DNA from: a bacterium HR25
GTDB lineage: Bacteria; Chloroflexota; Dehalococcoidia; SM23-28-2; HRbin24
Assembly (NCBI GenBank): GCA_002898615.1
Contig: BEIB01000006.1
Coordinates: forward strand, 1-28,680
DNA: 28,680 nt
Reading direction: 5' to 3'
The notes beneath the pieces are model-generated. The model did no database searches. It was given only the letters and a program-made list of their open reading frames with translations, and was not told the DNA's origin. Positions within the stretch are counted from its first letter, which is position 1. Each line of letters opens with the position of its first letter. Shown here piece after piece: positions 23,588 through 28,680 of the stretch. The position numbers were made by a program, and so were the translations under genes.

Positions 23588-24444
23588 AGCTCCAGGCTCA
23601 GGTCCAGGGCGGGGGCGGAGTGGGTGACGGCCCCCACGGAGATGTAGTCCACGCCGGTCTCGGCCACCGCCCGCGCCCGCTCCAGGGTGATGCCGCCAGA
23701 GGCCTCCAGCTCCGCTTTCCCCTTGGCCAGGGCCACTACCCGGCGCATCTCCTCCAGGGACATGTTGTCCAGGAGGAGGGAGTCCGCCCCGGCGGCCAGG
23801 GCCTCCTCGGCCTCCGCCAGGCCCGTCACCTCCACCTGGACGGCCCGCCCGGGGTTGGCCTCCCGCGCCAGGCGGACGGCGTCCCGGATCCCCAGGCCCC
23901 GCGCCCTGAGGGCGGCCAGGTGGTTGTCCTTGATGAGGATGCCATCGGCCAGGTGGAGGCGATGGTTGGTGCCGCCGCCCGCCCGCACGGCGTACTTCTC
24001 CAGGGTGCGCAGGCCGGGCGTGGTCTTGCGGGTGTCCCGCAGCCTCGCTCCCGTCCCCTCCAGTTCGGCGACGAAGCGGGCGGCGGCGGTGGCCACCCCG
24101 GAGAGGCGCTGCAGATAGTTGAGGGCCACCCGCTCCGCCCGCAGGATGGAGGCCAGAGGGCCCGCCACCTCCGCCACGCGATCGCCGGGAGCGACGCGGG
24201 CGCCGTCCTCCACCAGGGGACGCCACTCCAGGGAGGGGTCCATGGCCTGGAATACGGCCCCGGCCATGGGCAGGCCGGCGATGACTCCCTCCCCCTTGGC
24301 GATGATGAGGCCGCGGCCCGTCTGCTCCTCCGGCACCAGGGCGGCGGTGGTGATGTCCTCGTAGGCGCGGTCCTCCATGAGGGCGTTCTCGGCCAGGCGC
24401 CGCAGGTGGGCAGCGTGCAGTTCCAGGGGAGCGGCCTCCGTCAC
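23578..24444 (-). CDS. nadC: Quinolinate phosphoribosyltransferase (nicotinate-nucleotide pyrophosphorylase)
   Basis: NadC turns quinolinate and PRPP into nicotinate mononucleotide, the entry into NAD. The 288-residue protein has the N-terminal helix-bundle (NALMEDRAYEDITTAALVPEE), ALNYLQRLSGVAT, DTRKTTPGLRTLEKYAVRAGGGTNHRLHLADGILIKDNHL with the quinolinate- and PRPP-binding Arg, His and Lys residues, and the barrel end SLLLDNMSLEEM, ASGGIT, VDYISVGAVTHSAPALDLSLE. The GTG at 24444 has GGAGG six bases upstream. It lies 93 bases after nadB, with no gene in the gap. Confidence 0.97.
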   Translation of the reverse strand: MTEAAPLELHAAHLRRLAENALMEDRAYEDITTAALVPEEQTGRGLIIAKGEGVIAGLPMAGAVFQAMDPSLEWRPLVEDGARVAPGDRVAEVAGPLASILRAERVALNYLQRLSGVATAAARFVAELEGTGARLRDTRKTTPGLRTLEKYAVRAGGGTNHRLHLADGILIKDNHLAALRARGLGIRDAVRLAREANPGRAVQVEVTGLAEAEEALAAGADSLLLDNMSLEEMRRVVALAKGKAELEASGGITLERARAVAETGVDYISVGAVTHSAPALDLSLELEL

Positions 24445-24537
24445 CCTCGCCCTCCCCCTGGGGCGCCGTCGGCCGGGCCGGTCCGGGCGCTCACCCTCAG
24501 CATGGCACCATCATCCTGCGCCCGCGGCGGGGGAAGT

Positions 24538-26067
24538 TCAAGCCCCCGGGCGCTGGAAGACCAGGTGACGACGCCACTCCTCCCGGGGCAGGGGGAAGTC
24601 GCGGCGGTAGTGGGCGCCCCGGCTCTCCTCCCGTCGCAGGGCCGCCTCCGCCGCCAGCCGGGCGCAGGTGAGGAGGTTGGCCAGCTCGTGGCCGGGGCGG
24701 TCGGCAGGCGGCGGGAGGGCCGCCTCCCAGGCGGCCAGGACAGCCGTCGCCTCTCGCAGCCCCTCGCCGTCCCGGACGATGCCCACCTTCTCCCACATGA
24801 GATCCTGCAGCGCCTCCAGGGTGAGGGGCGGCGCCTCGCCCGCCACGGGCGGCGGTAGGGGGAGGGCCTCCGCCGGCGGGGCAGCCCTCCCCGGCGACTC
24901 CACGGTGCGCCGGACCACGCGCTTGGCGAAGACCACCGTCTCCAGCAGAGAGTTGGAGGCCAGACGGTTGGCGCCGTGGACGCCGGTGCAGGCGCACTCG
25001 CCGCAGGCGTAGAGGCCCGGCAGCGTCGTCTCCCCCCAGACGCTGGTGCGGACGCCGCCGATGGTATAGTGGGCGGCGGGGGCCACCGGTATGGGCTGGC
25101 GGGTGATGTCCAGCCCTACTCCCAGGCAGAAGCGGTAAATCTGGGGGAAGCGGGAGGCTATGCGCTCCGGGGGGAGGTGGGTCACGTCCAGGAGGACGTG
25201 ATCGGCGCCGGTGGCCGCCATCTCGGCCACGATGGCCCTGGCCACCACATCCCGGGGCGCCAGCTCCGCCCGCCGGTCGTAGTGGGGCATGAAGCGCTCG
25301 CCGCGGACGTTGCGGAGCACCCCTCCTTCGCCCCGCAGCGCCTCGGAGATGAGGAAGGGACGCGCTCCTGGCCAGCGCAGGGCCGTGGGATGGAACTGGA
25401 AGAACTCCATGTCCATCACCTGGGCGCCGGCCCGGAAGGCCAGAGCGATGCCGTCCCCGGTGGCCACCGGCGGGTTGGTGGTTATGCGGTACATCTGGCC
25501 AGCGCCGCCGCTGGCCAGGACGAGGAAGCGGCAGGCCACCTCCAGCCGCTCCCCCTGAGGGGCGAGGGCCCGCAGGCCCGCGGCCACGCCCCCGTCCACG
25601 ACGATCTCCGTCACCAGGCAGTGCTCCCGCACGGCTATGCCAGCCCGCAGCATCGCCTGGGCCAGAGTCGTCTCGATGTGGGCGCCGGTGGAATCGCCTC
25701 CGGCATGCATGACGCGGGGGACGCTGTGGGCGCCCTCTTTGGAGAGGGCCACCTCCCCCTCCACTGTATCGAAGGGGACGCCCAGGGCTACCAGGTCACG
25801 GATGCGGTCCGCCGCCTCCTGGGAGAGGACGCGGGCCGCTGCCTCGTCCACCAGGCCAGCGCCAGCGGCCAGGGTGTCCTGCAGGTGGAGTTCGGGCGAG
25901 TCCTGGGGGCCGATGGGGGCGGCGATCCCCCCCTGCGCCCAGCGGGTGTTGCACTCGTCGATGCTGCCCTTGGTGAGGACGAGCACGCTGCCGTGCTCAC
26001 GGGCCAGGAGAGCGGCGTACAGGCCGGCGATGCCCGAGCCGACGATGACGTAATCGAAGCTCTCCAT
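24538..26067 (-). CDS. nadB: L-aspartate oxidase
   Basis: NadB is the FAD flavoprotein that oxidises L-aspartate to iminoaspartate, which NadA condenses to quinolinate. The 509-residue product shows the FAD-binding YVIVGSGIAGLYAALLA (GSGIAG at 10-15), TRWAQGGIAAPIG, the substrate region FQFHPTAL and EALRGEGGVLRN, PAAHYTIGGVRT, and the C-terminal FAD motif GVHGANRLASNSLLETVVFAKR. The C-terminal helical domain is present and a short Pro/Ala-rich insert interrupts it. It begins four bases after the stop of the phosphatase gene, with no Shine-Dalgarno visible. nadA is not in the window. Confidence 0.97.
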   Translation of the reverse strand: MESFDYVIVGSGIAGLYAALLAREHGSVLVLTKGSIDECNTRWAQGGIAAPIGPQDSPELHLQDTLAAGAGLVDEAAARVLSQEAADRIRDLVALGVPFDTVEGEVALSKEGAHSVPRVMHAGGDSTGAHIETTLAQAMLRAGIAVREHCLVTEIVVDGGVAAGLRALAPQGERLEVACRFLVLASGGAGQMYRITTNPPVATGDGIALAFRAGAQVMDMEFFQFHPTALRWPGARPFLISEALRGEGGVLRNVRGERFMPHYDRRAELAPRDVVARAIVAEMAATGADHVLLDVTHLPPERIASRFPQIYRFCLGVGLDITRQPIPVAPAAHYTIGGVRTSVWGETTLPGLYACGECACTGVHGANRLASNSLLETVVFAKRVVRRTVESPGRAAPPAEALPLPPPVAGEAPPLTLEALQDLMWEKVGIVRDGEGLREATAVLAAWEAALPPPADRPGHELANLLTCARLAAEAALRREESRGAHYRRDFPLPREEWRRHLVFQRPGA

Positions 26068-26071
26068 GGGG

Positions 26072-26677
26072 TCAGTAGCCGTCGGGCCAGCCCAGGTCTA
26101 TGCCCTGGACCTCCGGGGCCTGCCGGCCCGGGCCGTAGGACTCCGCCGCCGGGGAAGGCGAGGGGCCGGCCGCCGCCTGTCGCTGGCGTTCGGCGAACCA
26201 GGCGATGACCTCCCGCTGTTCCGCCGTCTCCGGGAAGGAGCCGGCGCGGCGCACCGTATCCAGGGCCTCCTCCAGCCCCAGCCCCAGGGCCACCAGGACG
26301 CAGGCGGCCACGGTGCCGGTGCGCCCCACGCCGGCGGCGCAGTGCAGGAGGAGGCGTTCTCCCCCCCTCAGGGCCTCCGTCAGCTCCAGGACGAAGCGGG
26401 CGAAGGGCTCCAGCTCCCGTGGGCGGTGCTCGTTCTCGATGGGGAAGAGGTCCACGGGCCAGGGCAGCTCATCGCTGGCCAGGGCCTGGGCGTAGCGGGG
26501 TGACTTGGCGGCCACCTCGTCCAGGGGCACCAGACAGACGAGGCGGGTAACGCCCACCGCCAGCGCCTTATCGATGTCCCCCTCCAGGGGGCGCTGGCGC
26601 CCGGGCATGGCCATGAGGAAGAGCCGGCCCGGCACGGCGGGGGGCAGCGTCACCTCTCGCAGGTCGTCCCAGCGCAT
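26072..26677 (-). CDS. Dual-specificity/tyrosine phosphatase-like protein
   Basis: The 201-residue protein has the Cys-based phosphatase loop HCAAGVGRTGT, with Cys113 and Arg119 in the CxxxxxR spacing, and an upstream general-acid candidate Asp76 in LPWPVDLFPIEN. The fold resembles CDKN3-like and dual-specificity phosphatases. It may act on phosphoproteins, phosphoinositides or nucleotides; nothing in sequence settles this. The stretch after about 175 (PSPSPAAESYGPGRQ..) is low in complexity. It starts 128 bases after ade with a -10-like box 16 bases before its ATG, so it may open a unit DSP-nadB-nadC. A role linked to NAD or purine metabolism is only suggested by position. Confidence 0.88.
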   Translation of the reverse strand: MRWDDLREVTLPPAVPGRLFLMAMPGRQRPLEGDIDKALAVGVTRLVCLVPLDEVAAKSPRYAQALASDELPWPVDLFPIENEHRPRELEPFARFVLELTEALRGGERLLLHCAAGVGRTGTVAACVLVALGLGLEEALDTVRRAGSFPETAEQREVIAWFAERQRQAAAGPSPSPAAESYGPGRQAPEVQGIDLGWPDGY

Positions 26678-26693
26678 GAGGGTCTCGCTTACG

Positions 26694-26699
26694 ATTCTA
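26694..26699 (-). promoter_or_regulatory. Possible -10 box (TAGAAT) for the phosphatase-nadB-nadC unit
   Basis: TAGAAT on the minus strand leaves 16 bases before the phosphatase ATG and matches the -10 consensus at five of six bases. No plausible -35 lies at 16-18 bases. The spacing matches the -10 boxes of DUF763 and the VOC gene. Confidence 0.35.
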
Positions 26700-26761
26700 G
26701 GGCCTCGGTGGGCTGGCAGCTAGACGAGGGGGCGGGCCCGGGCCAGCGCCCCGGCGTGGAG

Positions 26762-26786
26762 GTCCCCGGGACATCGGGCCGGGGAC
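26762..26786 (-). other. GC-rich hairpin downstream of ade
   Basis: GTCCCCGG and CCGGGGAC form an 8-bp stem with a 9-base loop, 20 bases after the ade stop. No T-run follows, so it may be an mRNA end stabiliser or a weak terminator. Confidence 0.45.
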
Positions 26787-26805
26787 ACGGCAGGGGCGCC
26801 ACGGC

Positions 26806-28542
<1,737 letters not shown>

Positions 28543-28547
28543 GACGG

Positions 28548-28680
28548 TCACTCTCCTTCGAGGACGCAGACGTCCGGCAGGTTGCGGTAGCGCTCGGCGG
28601 CGTCCAGGCCATAGCCTACCACGAAGTCATCGGGTATCAGGAAGCCGAGGTAGTCCACCTGGATGCCGGCCCGGGCCGCC
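28548..28680 (-). CDS. hpt: Hypoxanthine phosphoribosyltransferase, C-terminal fragment
   Basis: Minus-strand codons from the right edge to TGA at 28548-28550 encode about 43 residues. They include [20 protein letters not shown] and [16 protein letters not shown], the conserved end of bacterial HPRT/HGPRT ([27 protein letters not shown]). The rest of the gene, including the PRPP loop, lies outside the window. It stops just before ade, so adenine to hypoxanthine to IMP would be encoded in one transcript. Confidence 0.9.
   Translation of the reverse strand, partial: AARAGIQVDYLGFLIPDDFVVGYGLDAAERYRNLPDVCVLEGE

Noticed and set aside
24445..24537. Small gene or riboswitch between nadB and nadC
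   Set aside because: Only short GC-rich inverted segments and a few-codon frame are seen; no NAD riboswitch core or conserved structure can be supported.

Overview
The window is a GC-rich, densely packed bacterial housekeeping segment. No rRNA, tRNA, CRISPR array, transposase, integrase or phage gene is visible. Reading frames use ATG, GTG and TTG starts. Gene order (rpsB-tsf-pyrH-frr-uppS-cdsA-dxr-rseP-ispG, with proS and nusA-ylxR-infB-rbfA-truB close by), a short IF-2 and a short EF-Ts fit a Chloroflexota bacterium, possibly a GC-rich Dehalococcoidia-like lineage. That placement is inference from gene order and protein size, with no tree behind it.

Layout. Bases 1-250 hold the 3' end of a thioredoxin-fold gene (+). 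Bases 247-4654 (-) hold DUF763, endonuclease V, prfB with its +1 programmed frameshift, and a membrane-anchored gluzincin-type peptidase. At 4770-5177 (+) a small secreted protein with a calcium-loop-like motif has a textbook promoter. Bases 5174-9999 (-) are the nusA-ylxR-infB-rbfA-truB translation/transcription operon. Bases 10131-13124 (-) carry a 97-residue membrane protein, a sugar-isomerase-like TIM barrel and proS. At 13237-14124 (+) lies a two-module VOC protein with its own promoter.

Bases 14121-22621 (-) form one long operon that starts at rpsB. It joins translation (rpsB, tsf, frr), pyrimidine nucleotide supply (pyrH), the undecaprenyl and phospholipid steps (uppS, cdsA), two MEP isoprenoid steps (dxr, ispG) and the intramembrane protease rseP, and ends with a DinB-like gene. 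At 22797-23573 (+) are an FmdB zinc ribbon and dtd, with an intrinsic terminator between them. Bases 23578-28680 (-) hold purine salvage (hpt fragment, ade), a dual-specificity-type phosphatase, and nadB-nadC of de novo NAD synthesis.

I found no clearly new multi-gene system. The best items for follow-up are: the DUF763-endonuclease V pair; the prfB frameshift site without an obvious internal Shine-Dalgarno; a two-copy 41-base repeat upstream of prfB; the proS-nusA spacer with an attenuator-like hairpin and no rimP; convergent gene pairs whose stop codons interlock or sit inside one palindrome; and the small secreted protein next to the DNA-repair pair. No gene-free stretch exceeds about 180 bases.
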